A DNA stretch of 64,000 nucleotides from Azospirillum sp. OGB3 (GCF_014192915.1 NZ_JACHYN010000001.1:62001-126000); one strand, 5' to 3'. Shown: positions 29,423 through 39,155, numbered from the stretch's first letter. Notes: generated by a model not told the origin, from the letters alone. Program-made: numbers and translations.

Positions 29423-29509
29423 AATAAGGTCCGGCAACTGGCCTGCGGCGGCATCCTGCCCTATCCTCCGGCATCCCCTGCCCCAAGACGTTGCCCCCGG
29501 ACATCGCCC

Positions 29510-30964
29510 ATGCCCTTGCCGCCCGTCACGAGAAGCCTGTCGGCCAAGCTGCTGGTGCTGACCGTGCTGTTCGTCCTGCTGGCGGAGGTGCTGATCTACA
29601 CGCCGTCCATCGCGCGCTACCGCCTGACCTATCTGGAGGAGCGGCTGGCCGCCGCCCATCTCGCCGCCCTGTCGGTGGAGGCGACGCCGGACATGATGGT
29701 GGCGATGGAGCTCCAGAACGAGCTGCTGGCCCATGTCGGCGCCCATGCGGTGGAGTTGATCCGGCCGGACAGCCGGGTCTACATGCTGTCCCGCTCCATG
29801 CCGCCGACGGTGGACGCCGTCTTCGACCTGCGCGCCACCATGGCGCCCCGGCTGGCCGCCGACGCCTTCATGGCGCTGGCCCAGCGGCGCGACCGGGTGA
29901 TCCGGGTGATCGGGCCGTCGCCCAAGGACCCCGCCTTCCAGGTCGAGATGGTGATCGACGAGCGCCCGATGATCCGGGCGATGGTCGACTTCTCGGGCCG
30001 CATCCTGGCGCTGTCGGTGGCGATCTCGCTGATCGCGGCGGTGCTGGTCTTCGTCTCGCTGACCCGGCTGCTGGTGCGGCCGATGCGCCGCCTGACCGAA
30101 GGGCTGGTCGCCATCCGCCGCGACCCCGACGGCACGCCGCCCTTCCAGCCCAGCGCCCGCACCGACGAGATCGGCGTGGCCGAGCGCGAGCTGGCCGACA
30201 TGCAGGCCACCATCCGCAGCGCGCTGCGCCAGCGCGAGCGGCTGGCCGCGCTGGGCACCGCGGTCGCCAAGATCAACCACGACCTGCGCGCCATCCTGTC
30301 CACCGCCGCCCTGCTGTCGGAGCGGCTGGCCAAGAGCGCCGATCCGGAGGTGCGGCGGGTCACGCCGCGGCTGATGGCCTCCATCGACCGGGCGGTGGAG
30401 CTGTGCGGCCAGACCATGACCTACACCCGCGACGGCCTGCTGCCCCTGGCGCGGACCGCGGTCCCGCTGCGTCCGCTGGTCGAGGAGGCCGGGGCCGTGG
30501 CGCTCGCCACCCTGCGCCCGGATGGGGAGCGGGCGGAGCTGCGCTGGGACAACCAGGTGCCGGAGGGGCTGACCGTCCGCGCCGACGCCGCCCAACTGTC
30601 CCGCGCGCTGGTCAATCTGGGGCGCAACGCCGCCCAGGCGGGGGCCGCAGCCGTGACGGTGACGACGCAAGAGCGGCCCGGCGGCGGGCTGGTCCTGCGG
30701 GTGGCCGACGACGGGCCGGGCCTGCCGCCGCGGGCGCGGGAGAACCTGTTCCAGCCCTTCGCCGGCTCCGCGCGGGCGGGCGGCGTCGGGCTGGGCCTCG
30801 CCATCGCGCGGGAGGTGCTGCGCGCCCATGGCGGCGACCTGCGGCTGGTGGAGAGCACCGCGGCGGGCACCGTCTTCGCGCTGGAGCTTCCCCCCGGGAT
30901 CGTCGTGGAGGACGCCGGCCGGTTGGGCGAAATGCCCACATCGGATTCGCCCATCCCGGATTGA
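29510..30964 (+). CDS. Membrane sensor histidine kinase (orphan)
   Basis: A 484-residue kinase. Membrane segments near residues 12-30 and 165-188 flank a ~135-residue periplasmic sensor; a HAMP segment follows, then the dimerisation domain with phospho-acceptor H257 in [11 protein letters not shown]. The ATPase domain has an N box (NLGRNAAQA), G1 (DDGPGLP) and G2 ([10 protein letters not shown]). No response regulator lies nearby, so its partner is elsewhere. The H box is atypical (NHDLR rather than SHELR), which is common in a small alphaproteobacterial subgroup. A small membrane protein gene follows after 105 bases. Confidence 0.9.
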   Translation: MPLPPVTRSLSAKLLVLTVLFVLLAEVLIYTPSIARYRLTYLEERLAAAHLAALSVEATPDMMVAMELQNELLAHVGAHAVELIRPDSRVYMLSRSMPPTVDAVFDLRATMAPRLAADAFMALAQRRDRVIRVIGPSPKDPAFQVEMVIDERPMIRAMVDFSGRILALSVAISLIAAVLVFVSLTRLLVRPMRRLTEGLVAIRRDPDGTPPFQPSARTDEIGVAERELADMQATIRSALRQRERLAALGTAVAKINHDLRAILSTAALLSERLAKSADPEVRRVTPRLMASIDRAVELCGQTMTYTRDGLLPLARTAVPLRPLVEEAGAVALATLRPDGERAELRWDNQVPEGLTVRADAAQLSRALVNLGRNAAQAGAAAVTVTTQERPGGGLVLRVADDGPGLPPRARENLFQPFAGSARAGGVGLGLAIAREVLRAHGGDLRLVESTAAGTVFALELPPGIVVEDAGRLGEMPTSDSPIPD

Positions 30965-31069
30965 TTTCCGGCGCCCGCTCCACCAGAATTCGCGGCATGG
31001 TCAACCCGTCGGCATCCCGCCGGGCGCACGCCCCGCGCGGGACCGGCAGCGAAGGAAGGGAACGGGACT

Positions 31070-31279
31070 TTGGAAGGCACGGGCAAGTGGATCACCGGGG
31101 GGATCCTGGGCTTCATGGCGTTCATCGGCCTGCTGGCGGCGTCGCGCGCGGCGGACACGGCGTTCTATTATGGCGGCTGGCTGCTGGCCATCGGCTGCAT
31201 CGGGACGATCTTCATGATGGTCACGAAGCACTACAACCAGATGGACGAGCGGATCGCCCGCCAGCGCGAGCAGGAATAA
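31070..31279 (+). CDS. Small two-helix membrane protein
   Basis: A 69-residue protein with two hydrophobic segments (about 8-25 and 34-52) joined by a short polar turn, and a charged C-terminal tail (MDERIARQREQE). TTG start with GAAGGAAGGGAACG upstream, a good ribosome site, supports translation. Function unknown; position between the kinase and the Tam gene may be coincidental. Confidence 0.65.
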   Translation: MEGTGKWITGGILGFMAFIGLLAASRAADTAFYYGGWLLAIGCIGTIFMMVTKHYNQMDERIARQREQE

Positions 31280-31312
31280 CCCCCAAACCCCTTCAACCGG
31301 TGGAGGCCGGGC

Positions 31313-32077
31313 ATGCCGTGGGACCCCGAACAATACGCACGGTTCGAGTCCTGGCGCCGCCGCCCGGCCCACGACCTCGTGGCGGCCCTGCCCTCCCTGA
31401 CCCCGCGGACGGTGGTCGATCTCGGCTGCGGCGCCGGGCAGCTCGCCCGGCTTCTGGCCGGACGCTGGCCGGAGGCCGATGTGCTGGGGGTGGACAGTTC
31501 CCCCGCCATGCTGGAACGCGCCCAGGCCACGCCGTCCCGCGTGCGCTGGCTCCAGGCCGACCTTGGGGTCTGGCGCCCCGACCGACCGGTCGATCTGCTG
31601 ATCTCCAACGCCGCCCTGCACTGGCTGGACGGGCACGGGCGGCTGTTCCCCGACCTGCTGCGGGCGCTGGCCCCCGGTGGGGTGCTGGCCGTGCAGATGC
31701 CCCGCAACTTCGACGCGCCCTCGCACCGCCTGCTCTACGAGACGGCGGCGGACGGCCCCTGGGCCGAGCGGCTGGCGCCGGTGCTGCGCACCGCCCCGGT
31801 GCACGCGCCCGAGATCTATTACGGCTGGCTCGCCCCGCTCGCCCGGCGCCTGGACCTCTGGGAGACCGAGTATCTCCAGGTTCTGGAGGGCGACGATCCG
31901 ATCCTGGAATGGACGCGCGGCACAACGCTGCTGCCGGTCCTCGACACGCTGAAGGGCGCGGAGCTGGACGCCTTCCTGGCGGCCTACCGCGCCCGGCTCG
32001 ACGCCGCCTATCCCCGGCGCCCCGACGGCCGCACGCTGTTTCCCTTCAAGCGGCTGTTCCTCGTGGCGCGGGTGTAG
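31313..32077 (+). CDS. tam: Trans-aconitate 2-methyltransferase-like enzyme
   Basis: A 254-residue SAM-dependent methyltransferase. It starts PWDPEQYARFESWRRRPAHDL and has the SAM loop VVDLGCGAGQLARLLA and the NAALHWLDGH segment characteristic of Tam, which methylates trans-aconitate, an inhibitor of aconitase. The whole length fits the Tam family. ATG at 31313; converges on the DUF4405-like gene with 18 bases between. Confidence 0.88.
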   Translation: MPWDPEQYARFESWRRRPAHDLVAALPSLTPRTVVDLGCGAGQLARLLAGRWPEADVLGVDSSPAMLERAQATPSRVRWLQADLGVWRPDRPVDLLISNAALHWLDGHGRLFPDLLRALAPGGVLAVQMPRNFDAPSHRLLYETAADGPWAERLAPVLRTAPVHAPEIYYGWLAPLARRLDLWETEYLQVLEGDDPILEWTRGTTLLPVLDTLKGAELDAFLAAYRARLDAAYPRRPDGRTLFPFKRLFLVARV

Positions 32078-32095
32078 GCGGTCGCTTCCAGGACG

Positions 32096-32632
32096 TTACG
32101 ACGCCGGCCCATTTGAAGCTGGCCTGGGCTGTTTCGCGGCGGTGAGGATGTTCGCGACACCCACCGCGTTCATCCCGGCGCGGGTGCCGATGGCCGACAG
32201 CGACTCGCCGGGCTGCGCCTCGATGTTGGCGGCCTTGAGCGCCTGGATGGCCTTGTCGGCGTCCAGTCCGAAGACCGGCGCCACCGTCGCCAGCGGGGCG
32301 TTCGCCACCGCCCGCATCATTGCGCCGGGTCCGCCGGTGGTGGCCGGGGTCCCGGTCATCGCGGTGAAGACCAGCGAGCCGGCGACGCTGACCACGAAGG
32401 CCGACAGGGCGACGTTGCGCTTGAAGTACTGAAGGAAGGCGGCCCAGTTGCGCGCCAGATGCCATAGACCGATGGCCGAGAAGCCGACGCTCAGCCATTC
32501 GTGGGAGAAGCGCACCAGATTGCCGTTCCAGTGCAGCAGCAGCATGATTCCCGTCACCGTGGAGACGACGAACAGGACGATGGTCACCGGCGTGACGATC
32601 TGCCGGGTGATGGTGGAGGAGATGGAGGGCAT
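32096..32632 (-). CDS. DUF4405-like membrane protein with C-terminal helix-turn domain
   Basis: A 178-residue protein with three membrane helices in its first ~95 residues. Several His residues lie at helix positions (LLLHWNG, RFSHEWLSVG, GLWHLARNW) and resemble b-heme ligands of DUF4405/cytochrome b561-like proteins. The C-terminal ~70 residues contain a short helical module (DKAIQALKAANIEAQPGESLSAIGTR). Function unknown. ATG at 32632 has no clear Shine-Dalgarno. Divergent from the PAS kinase; an operator-like palindrome lies between them. Confidence 0.7.
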   Translation of the reverse strand: MPSISSTITRQIVTPVTIVLFVVSTVTGIMLLLHWNGNLVRFSHEWLSVGFSAIGLWHLARNWAAFLQYFKRNVALSAFVVSVAGSLVFTAMTGTPATTGGPGAMMRAVANAPLATVAPVFGLDADKAIQALKAANIEAQPGESLSAIGTRAGMNAVGVANILTAAKQPRPASNGPAS

Positions 32633-32730
32633 GGGTGGGAATGGCTCGCGGGTTGAACGGGCGGGTTGAACGGAATGCGGCCAAAGTGGGGCCGGATTGT
32701 AACCGCTTGATGTCCCGCACTGCCGCCGAA

Positions 32731-32747
32731 CGTTACAGAGTGTAACG
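32731..32747. promoter_or_regulatory. Operator-like palindrome CGTTACA-GAG-TGTAACG
   Basis: Perfect 7-bp arms around a 3-base spacer, lying in the 204-base gap between the divergent DUF4405-like gene and the PAS kinase. A further half site, TGTAACC, occurs about 35-45 bases to the left. The size suits a dimeric regulator such as a TetR or GntR protein; no such regulator is adjacent. Confidence 0.55.
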
Positions 32748-32836
32748 GCGCCAACCGCCGCCCGCGCGCTTGACCACCCCGCCCCACGGTCCAGATGATT
32801 GCGTGATCGTGGCGCAACCATCGGGGCTTCCGGTTC

Positions 32837-34225
32837 ATGGGCACACAGGAACAGCCGGAAGCGTGGCGCGACGAGAGCGAGGAGCGACTGCGCGTCTTCA
32901 TCGAAAGCGCCCCGCGCAAGATGTGGATCGCCCGCACCGACGGGACGGTCGAGTTCTTCAACCGTGAATGGCGCGACTACACCGGACAGAGCGGCGCCGA
33001 GGGGATGCTGAACTGGCGGGAGGCCGTCCATCCCGCCGACCGCCCACGCCTGGATGAGGTGCGCCACCGGGCAGTTCCTTTGGGCCAGCCCTACGACGTC
33101 CAGGTGCGGCTGCGGCGGCAGAGCGACGGGCTGCACCGCTGGCACATCGGGCGGGTTTCCCCCGTCCACCTGCACGGACGTCTGATCGCCTGGATCGGCG
33201 CCGCGACCGACATCGACAACCGCGTCCGCGCCGAGGCCGCCCTGCGCGAGAGCGAGACCAACTTCCGCACCATGGCCAACGCCATCCCGCAGCTCGCCTG
33301 GATGCGCGACCCCGCCGACTACAGCATCTGGTACAACCAGCGCTGGTTCGACTTCACCGGCACCTCAATGGAGCAGATGCAGAACGACGGCTGGTGGACG
33401 GTCATCCATCCCGACCACGCCGACCCGATGCTGGAAGCCGTCACCGCCGCCCGGGCGGAGGGCCAGCCTTGGGAGTACACGGCACCGCTGCGCCGCCGCG
33501 ACGGCGTGTACCGCTGGCACCTGTTCCGTGCCGTGCCCATCCGCGACGAGACCGCCGGCACCATCACCCGCTGGTTCGGCACCAGCACCGACATCAACGA
33601 GCAGCGCGAGGCGCAGGAGCGCCAGCGATTGCTGACCCAGGAGGTCAGCCACCGGGTGAAGAACAGTCTGGCGCTGGTGGCGGCGCAACTCTCGCTCCAG
33701 GCCCGCGCGTCGGACAACGACGACGCCCGTGCCGTCCTGATGGACGCCTACAGCCGCGTCCTGACCATCGCCGGGGTGCACGACCATCTGTGGCGGCAGT
33801 ACGACGCGAGCTTCATCGACATGTCCGGCTTCCTGCACGGCCTCTGCCGGAAGCTCCAGGAAACCGCGCCGGGCCACGAGTTGAGCTTCACCGGCGACCG
33901 GGTGATCGTGCCGACCGATCAGGCCGTCCCCATCGGGCTGGTGGTCAACGAGTTGGTCACCAACGCCCTGAAATACGCCTATCCCGGCGACCGCGGGGGG
34001 CCGATCCGGGTGACCCTGCGCCGGGATGGCGAGGACGCGATGATCCTGGAGGTGATGGACCAGGGCGTCGGGCTTTCCGCCGGGTTCGACCTGTCGGCAC
34101 CGACCAAGAGCCTCGGCATGCGGTTGCTGGTCAACACCGTCCGGCAGATCAACGCCACGGTGGACGCCGAACGCCTCGATCCGGGAACCCGCTTCGCCGT
34201 CGCCATCCCGGTCGCGCGGGGGTGA
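32837..34225 (+). CDS. PAS-PAS sensor histidine kinase (HWE/HisKA_2 type)
   Basis: A soluble 462-residue kinase. Two PAS domains (about 15-130 and 140-255), each with the WR/WY...HPDH-type PAC signature, precede the HisKA_2 domain with phospho-acceptor H272 in EVSHRVKNSL and an HWE-type ATPase domain (VVNELVTNALKYAYP, DQGVGL). Such kinases often sense light, redox or stress and in alphaproteobacteria may feed PhyR, but no PhyR, NepR or EcfG gene is here. ATG at 32837. Ends one base before the convergent ParA gene's stop. Confidence 0.92.
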   Translation: MGTQEQPEAWRDESEERLRVFIESAPRKMWIARTDGTVEFFNREWRDYTGQSGAEGMLNWREAVHPADRPRLDEVRHRAVPLGQPYDVQVRLRRQSDGLHRWHIGRVSPVHLHGRLIAWIGAATDIDNRVRAEAALRESETNFRTMANAIPQLAWMRDPADYSIWYNQRWFDFTGTSMEQMQNDGWWTVIHPDHADPMLEAVTAARAEGQPWEYTAPLRRRDGVYRWHLFRAVPIRDETAGTITRWFGTSTDINEQREAQERQRLLTQEVSHRVKNSLALVAAQLSLQARASDNDDARAVLMDAYSRVLTIAGVHDHLWRQYDASFIDMSGFLHGLCRKLQETAPGHELSFTGDRVIVPTDQAVPIGLVVNELVTNALKYAYPGDRGGPIRVTLRRDGEDAMILEVMDQGVGLSAGFDLSAPTKSLGMRLLVNTVRQINATVDAERLDPGTRFAVAIPVARG

Positions 34226-34226
34226 C

Positions 34227-34850
34227 TTACACCTTCTCGATGTAGGCCAGGAGCGGTTCCCAGTCGGCGCGGTGCTCGGCGGCGCGCTTGCCGGTCAGGT
34301 CGAACAGGCTGAGGCCAGAGGCCGCGGCGTCGGCGTAGATCTGGCTGTCGCGCAGGCGCGTCACCACGCTGTGCCCGACCCCGCCGAGGAACTGGTCCAG
34401 CCGGTCCGCCGCCTTGGTGCGGGGGCGCAGGCGGTTGCCGACCACCGCCACCGACTTGCGGTTCTTGGCGATCGACTTCAGCTCCTCCAGCTTGCCGAGG
34501 AAGCGCTGAGTCGCCTGCTCGTCGAAGGCGCTGGGCAGCACCGGCAGCACGACGACGTCGGCCATCCGCACCAGATCCTCGATCTGCTTGGTCTTCAGCG
34601 CGGCCGGCGCGTCGATGACGAGGCGCTGGATGCCCTTCGGCGCGTCGGACAGATCCTTCGCCCAGTCCAGGCCGACCAGGGCGGCGGCCGTGGCCGGGCG
34701 TCGGGCCAGCCAGCCCAGCGAGGAGCGCTGGCGGTCCACGTCGGCCAGCGCGGTGCTGTGGCCGGCGGCGGCGCTGGCCGCGGCGAGGTGGGTGGCGATC
34801 GTGGTCTTACCGCAACCGCCCTTGATGTTGGCGACGAGGATGGTCCGCAT
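34227..34850 (-). CDS. ParA-family ATPase (orphan)
   Basis: A 207-residue deviant-Walker ATPase: NIKGGCGKTTIATHLAAA (signature Lys before the P-loop), DVDRQRSSLGWL switch, and LVIDAPAAL. No parB or parS site is adjacent, so it is unlikely to be the chromosome segregation ParA. Members of this branch position protein complexes such as chemoreceptor arrays, carboxysomes or division factors. ATG at 34850. It lies 11 bases after the CYTH-CHAD gene on the same strand, so an operon is likely. Confidence 0.88.
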   Translation of the reverse strand: MRTILVANIKGGCGKTTIATHLAAASAAAGHSTALADVDRQRSSLGWLARRPATAAALVGLDWAKDLSDAPKGIQRLVIDAPAALKTKQIEDLVRMADVVVLPVLPSAFDEQATQRFLGKLEELKSIAKNRKSVAVVGNRLRPRTKAADRLDQFLGGVGHSVVTRLRDSQIYADAAASGLSLFDLTGKRAAEHRADWEPLLAYIEKV

Positions 34851-34861
34851 GGGCGGGAAGA

Positions 34862-36469
34862 TTACCCCTCCCGGTCGGGCTTTGACCAGAAGGCTTTCGC
34901 GTCGGCGAATTCCTTCCACAGGTCGCGCAGCGCCGGTTCGGACTCCGCCACGCCGCGGGCGTGCCAGCCGATGACGATGCCGGCGGCGCGCGGTTCGCCC
35001 GGGTCGGGACGGCTGCCGTCGTCGTGCAACTCGTGCAGCAGGCGCGTCGCCGTCGCCACGTCGTTCAGATGGCCCAACGCGTCCTGGAAGGCCGACAGGT
35101 CCTGGATGTAGCGGCGGGCCGGCTTGTCGTCGTAGAGGCTGCGGAAGAACTCCGCCGCGTAGCGCAGCTTCTTCAGGGCGATGCGCAGCTCGTGCCGCTC
35201 GGTCACCGACAGGCTCGCGAAGCCGTGGCCGGCGCGGCGGGCCTTCTTGGCGCGGCGCGACAGCAGATGGTCGGCCAGATCCTCCACCGGGTCGAACAGG
35301 CGGGCGGAATGCTCGCTGACCGGCTGGTCGCGCCAGCCCCGCGACTCGACCCAGGCGCCGAACTTCAGCAGGAAGCTGGTGTAGCGCTCCGACCGGATGG
35401 CCGCGCGCACCCCTTCGTAGGCGCGGTCGCGCCGGGCGCGCGCCGCGGCGGCGAGCGCATCAATGTCGTCCTGGAGCGGCTTGCCGTGGCCGTCGGCGCG
35501 ATGGAAGGAGTCCTTCACCGGCTCCAGCAGCTCGGCCAGGAAGACGTCCCAGTCGCGCGCCGGGCCGAGGCTGCCGCCCAGCCACTTCACCTCGCCGACC
35601 AGCCAAGCGTAGGACTCGGCGGGGATGAAGTGCTTGAACAGGGCGAGCGCCGAGCGCAGGCGGCGCAGCGCCACGCGCATCTGGTGGACGCCTTCCGCGT
35701 CCTCGCCGACCAGGGTGACCGCCTCGTTCGCCAGCATATGGCCGATGCAGGAGCGCAGGATGCGGGCCAGCGCGCCTTCCACCGTGGTGTCGCGGTCCAG
35801 CTCCAGCTTGCCCGCCTTGACCACCTTGTCCACCGTCCCGTCGGCCAGGGCGTAGCCGCGCTCCGCCTTGGTGCGCGGGTCGAGCCGCAGCGGGGCGGCC
35901 TGGGCCAGTTCCAGCGCCAGCTCGTAGAGGGCGGCGGCGGAGCCTTCGAGAAGCTCCAGTTCCACCTCCGACACGGGGATGGAGGCGCCGTCCGGGCTGC
36001 GGATCTCGCCGCTGTCGAAGGCGACCTCGATGCGGCTGGCGGTTTCGCCCTCGCCCATCGTCACCACCCGCACGGTGCGCTGGATGAGCGTGGTGAAGAG
36101 CGGCTGCAGCTCCGCCGCACCGACCGAGCCCAACAGGTCCAACGCCTCCGGCGATTCGATGGCCGACAGGTCGGGGGCCGGTCCGGCGACCGGATGCTCC
36201 CACTCCGCCCGGCCGAGCTCGCCGCGCTCCGGCGCGCCCTTCACGGTCTGGAGATGCTGGTTGCCGACCTTGCGCACGCGCAACGTCACCAGCCGCCCGG
36301 CCAGACGCCGGTCGGCGGTGTCGTAATAGGTGCTTTCCAGGGTCTTGGTGCCGGCTTTTCCCTTGGCGCGGGATGCAACCGCCGGGCAGGACCGGAGCTT
36401 CGCCATGTCTTCGGCCCTGACGGCCAGCTTCAGCTCGGTTTCCCGGTTGGACTCCGCTTCGACCACCAT
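34862..36469 (-). CDS. CYTH and CHAD domain protein (inorganic triphosphatase-like)
   Basis: A 535-residue protein with an N-terminal CYTH tunnel domain (about 8-215) and a C-terminal CHAD helical domain (about 240-515). The CYTH signature ExExK is present as E10, E12, K14, with several basic and acidic tunnel residues. CYTH enzymes hydrolyse triphosphate; CHAD domains bind polyphosphate through their conserved His and Lys residues (HQMRVALRRLRSAL, HELRIALKKLRYAAEF). ATG at 36469. Probably co-transcribed with the downstream ParA gene and the upstream methyltransferase. Confidence 0.9.
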   Translation of the reverse strand: MVVEAESNRETELKLAVRAEDMAKLRSCPAVASRAKGKAGTKTLESTYYDTADRRLAGRLVTLRVRKVGNQHLQTVKGAPERGELGRAEWEHPVAGPAPDLSAIESPEALDLLGSVGAAELQPLFTTLIQRTVRVVTMGEGETASRIEVAFDSGEIRSPDGASIPVSEVELELLEGSAAALYELALELAQAAPLRLDPRTKAERGYALADGTVDKVVKAGKLELDRDTTVEGALARILRSCIGHMLANEAVTLVGEDAEGVHQMRVALRRLRSALALFKHFIPAESYAWLVGEVKWLGGSLGPARDWDVFLAELLEPVKDSFHRADGHGKPLQDDIDALAAAARARRDRAYEGVRAAIRSERYTSFLLKFGAWVESRGWRDQPVSEHSARLFDPVEDLADHLLSRRAKKARRAGHGFASLSVTERHELRIALKKLRYAAEFFRSLYDDKPARRYIQDLSAFQDALGHLNDVATATRLLHELHDDGSRPDPGEPRAAGIVIGWHARGVAESEPALRDLWKEFADAKAFWSKPDREG

Positions 36470-36564
36470 TCGTGCCCCGTCGTTTCCGGTGGGTCCCCGT
36501 TTTGCACAGGCCCCAGCCACGGTCAAGTTACAGAACCATGACGCTTTTGTTGCAGTCCCCGCAA

Positions 36565-37659
36565 TCAGCGGTCCGCCTTTTCCAACACCAAGAGCTTGGA
36601 CATGTAGGCGAGCGACGTCTCGCGCAGGCGCAACCCACCGGCGGCGAACAGGGCGGGCAGGTCGTCGCGGGCGTAATGGGCGTAGAAGGGCTCGTGGAAG
36701 GACTGCGGGAAGCGGTCGATCAGCCCGTCCATCATCGGGTTGTCGCCGTACTGCACGCTGTCCATGAAGACCAGGATGCCGCCGGGCTTCAGCACGCGGG
36801 CCATCTCGGCGGCGGCCTGGGCGCGGATTTTCGGCGGCAGCTCGTGGAACAGGTAGATGCAGGTCACGATGTCCTGCGACCCGCTGGCCAGCGGGATCGC
36901 CTCGGCCGCCGCCTGGACCAGCGCGCTGCTGCGCGCCCAGGGGGCGAGGTTGCGCCGCGCCTCGCGCAGATAGGCCGGGGAGAGATCGAGCGCGGTCACC
37001 GGCAGGCGCGGGTGGTTGTCCTTCACGAAGGTCAGGAAGCGCCCCGTCCCGGCGGCCACGTCGAGCAGGCGGCAATCCGTGCTGCGGCGCGTTCTCAGAT
37101 GGTCGAAGATCGGCACCAGGACTTGGCGGCGCATGGCGTCGGCACCGCCGCCGAACAGCACCTCCACCTGATGGTCGTAGAGGCGGGCGCTCTCCTCCGT
37201 CAGGTAGCCGCCGGTCTGGTAATGGAAGTTCTGGCGGTAGTAGGCGGGCAGCCCCGCGCTGCCGGGCGGCGGCGCGGCGCGCACCTCCACCGCCGCGTGG
37301 TCGCGGCGCCGCCGTGACACCTCCGGCACGTCGCGGAAGAAGGCGGCGGCGTCGGCCAGCAGCCGGCGCGGGTCGGGCAGCAGATCGTGCGGCAGGCGGT
37401 AGTAGCCCGCCTCGATGTTGGCGAGGTCGCGGGCCAGCAGGGCGCGCAGCTCTTCCAGAATCGCGCGGGTGCCGGGCACCGGACGCCCGCCGGGCGGGGT
37501 GGTCCGCGGCGGTCCGGTGATCCGTCGGCCGATCCGCGCGGCCATCATGTACTGGCCGAGGAACCAAGCGACGCGGGCGGACTGGCTGGCCGCGTAAGCC
37601 AGCCGGGGGGCCAGCCGGGGTACCGGCCGGGCGGAGGACGGCGGGGTGATCCTGTTCAT
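36565..37659 (-). CDS. SAM-dependent methyltransferase with long N-terminal extension
   Basis: A 364-residue protein. The C-terminal ~200 residues are a class I methyltransferase: SAM loop LLDVAAGTGRFLTFV, acidic LDLSPAYL, EAIPLASGSQDIV and MARVLKPGGILVFMDS. The N-terminal ~140 residues form a helical part I cannot assign. Quinone or lipid methylation is possible. ATG at 37659 chosen as first credible start; its ribosome site is weak. Divergent from pgk, with 149 bases between. Confidence 0.85.
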   Translation of the reverse strand: MNRITPPSSARPVPRLAPRLAYAASQSARVAWFLGQYMMAARIGRRITGPPRTTPPGGRPVPGTRAILEELRALLARDLANIEAGYYRLPHDLLPDPRRLLADAAAFFRDVPEVSRRRRDHAAVEVRAAPPPGSAGLPAYYRQNFHYQTGGYLTEESARLYDHQVEVLFGGGADAMRRQVLVPIFDHLRTRRSTDCRLLDVAAGTGRFLTFVKDNHPRLPVTALDLSPAYLREARRNLAPWARSSALVQAAAEAIPLASGSQDIVTCIYLFHELPPKIRAQAAAEMARVLKPGGILVFMDSVQYGDNPMMDGLIDRFPQSFHEPFYAHYARDDLPALFAAGGLRLRETSLAYMSKLLVLEKADR

Positions 37660-37808
37660 GGGAATAGAAATGGGATCGGCGGCCCCGCCCGCCCAGAGCC
37701 CCGTCTTTTCGCCGCATGGGGCAACCGGTCGCCCACGCGGGCCGTTGCAAAGCGGCCGCCCCTGTGCTGGATTGCCCGGCAAAAGTTCAACCCGTAGGGA
37801 CAGCAGCC

Positions 37809-39005
37809 ATGACCGAGTTCAACACCATCGACGATCTCGACGTGAACGGCAAGACGGTGCTGGTGCGTGCCGACCTCAACGTCCCGATGCAGGACGGCAA
37901 GGTCTCCGACACGACCCGCATCGACCGTCTGGCGCCGACTCTGACCGAGCTGGCGAAAAAGGGTGCGAAGGTCGTGGTTCTGTCGCACTTCGGCCGTCCG
38001 AAGAACGGCCCGGACGCCAAGAACTCGCTGCGCAACGTGCTGGAGGCGCTGAGCGCCGCCGTCGGCCAGCCCGTCGCCTTCGGCGAGGATTGCATCGGCG
38101 ACAAGGCCAAGGCCGCCATCGACGGCGTCCAGCCGGGCGCCATCGTGCTGCTGGAGAACACCCGCTTCCACGCGGAAGAGGAAAAGAACGACCCCGCCTT
38201 CGCCAAGCGGATCGCCGCTCTGGGCGACCTCTACGTCAACGACGCCTTCTCCGCCGCGCACCGCGCCCACGCCTCGACCGAGGGCGTCGCCCAGCATCTG
38301 CCGGCCGCCGCGGGCCGCCTGATGCAGGCCGAGCTGGAGGCGCTGACCAAGGCGCTGGAGAAGCCGGAGCGCCCGGTGGCCGCCGTCGTCGGCGGCGCCA
38401 AGATCTCCACCAAGCTGGACCTGCTCGGCAACCTCGTGAAGAAGGTCGACATGCTGGCGCTGGGCGGCGGCATGGCGAACACCTTCCTCTACGCCCAGGG
38501 CGTGGATGTCGGGGCCTCGCTCTGCGAGAAGGACATGGCCGATCAGGCCCGCGCCATCATGGAGACCGCCAAGGCCGCCAACTGCGAGCTGCTGCTGCCG
38601 AAGGACTTCATCGTCGCCAAGGAGTTCAAGGCCGGCGCGGCCAACCGCGCCGTTCCGGCGGACGGCATCGGCGCCGACGAGATGGCGCTGGACGTCGGCC
38701 CGAAGACGGTCGAGTTCCTCGGCCTGAAGCTCCAGGGCGCGAAGACGGTGGTGTGGAACGGCCCGCTCGGCGCCTTCGAGATCCAGCCCTTCGACGCCGG
38801 CACCAACGCCGTCGCCGGCCTCGTCGCCGAGCGCACGTCGGAAGGCGGCCTGCTGTCGGTGGCCGGCGGCGGCGACACCGTGTCGGCGCTGGCCCATGCC
38901 GGCGTGGATGAGAAGTTCACCTACATCTCCGCCGCCGGCGGCGCCTTCCTGGAGTGGCTGGAAGGCAAGGACCTGCCGGGCGTCGCCGCGCTGAAGAAGA
39001 AGTAA
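37809..39005 (+). CDS. pgk: Phosphoglycerate kinase
   Basis: Glycolytic enzyme making ATP and 3-phosphoglycerate from 1,3-bisphosphoglycerate and ADP, also used in gluconeogenesis and the Calvin cycle. All parts of the 398-residue fold are present: [48 protein letters not shown], and the nucleotide loop GGGDTVSAL with [16 protein letters not shown] with AGGGACAGC upstream. A palindromic repeat follows before recR. Confidence 0.98.
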   Translation: MTEFNTIDDLDVNGKTVLVRADLNVPMQDGKVSDTTRIDRLAPTLTELAKKGAKVVVLSHFGRPKNGPDAKNSLRNVLEALSAAVGQPVAFGEDCIGDKAKAAIDGVQPGAIVLLENTRFHAEEEKNDPAFAKRIAALGDLYVNDAFSAAHRAHASTEGVAQHLPAAAGRLMQAELEALTKALEKPERPVAAVVGGAKISTKLDLLGNLVKKVDMLALGGGMANTFLYAQGVDVGASLCEKDMADQARAIMETAKAANCELLLPKDFIVAKEFKAGAANRAVPADGIGADEMALDVGPKTVEFLGLKLQGAKTVVWNGPLGAFEIQPFDAGTNAVAGLVAERTSEGGLLSVAGGGDTVSALAHAGVDEKFTYISAAGGAFLEWLEGKDLPGVAALKKK

Positions 39006-39034
39006 GGGTCGTGTGATGGGTTGGGGTCGAGACG

Positions 39035-39148
39035 GGCCCCCACCCTTCCCACGGCTTCGCCGTGGGCCCCTTCCCTCCCCCGCTTCGCAGGGGAGGGAGC
39101 TTTATCCCCTCCCCTGCGATAGCGGGGGAGGGTTAGGGAGGGGGCAAT
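39035..39148. repeat. Palindromic element, copy D (composite)
   Basis: About 114 bases between the convergent pgk and recR genes: a CCCACGGC / GCCGTGGG hairpin (39048-39066), then two large hairpins (39073-39097 and 39106-39132) of the CCCTCCCCCGC type, all closed by the outer CCCCCACCC / GGGAGGGGG arms. Nearly identical in layout and sequence to copy E between pheA and nudC. Confidence 0.9.
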
Positions 39149-39155
39149 GCTTCCC

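Noticed and set aside
32837..34225. PAS/HWE kinase as part of a general stress response locus
   Set aside because: No phyR, nepR or ecfG gene is visible on either side.
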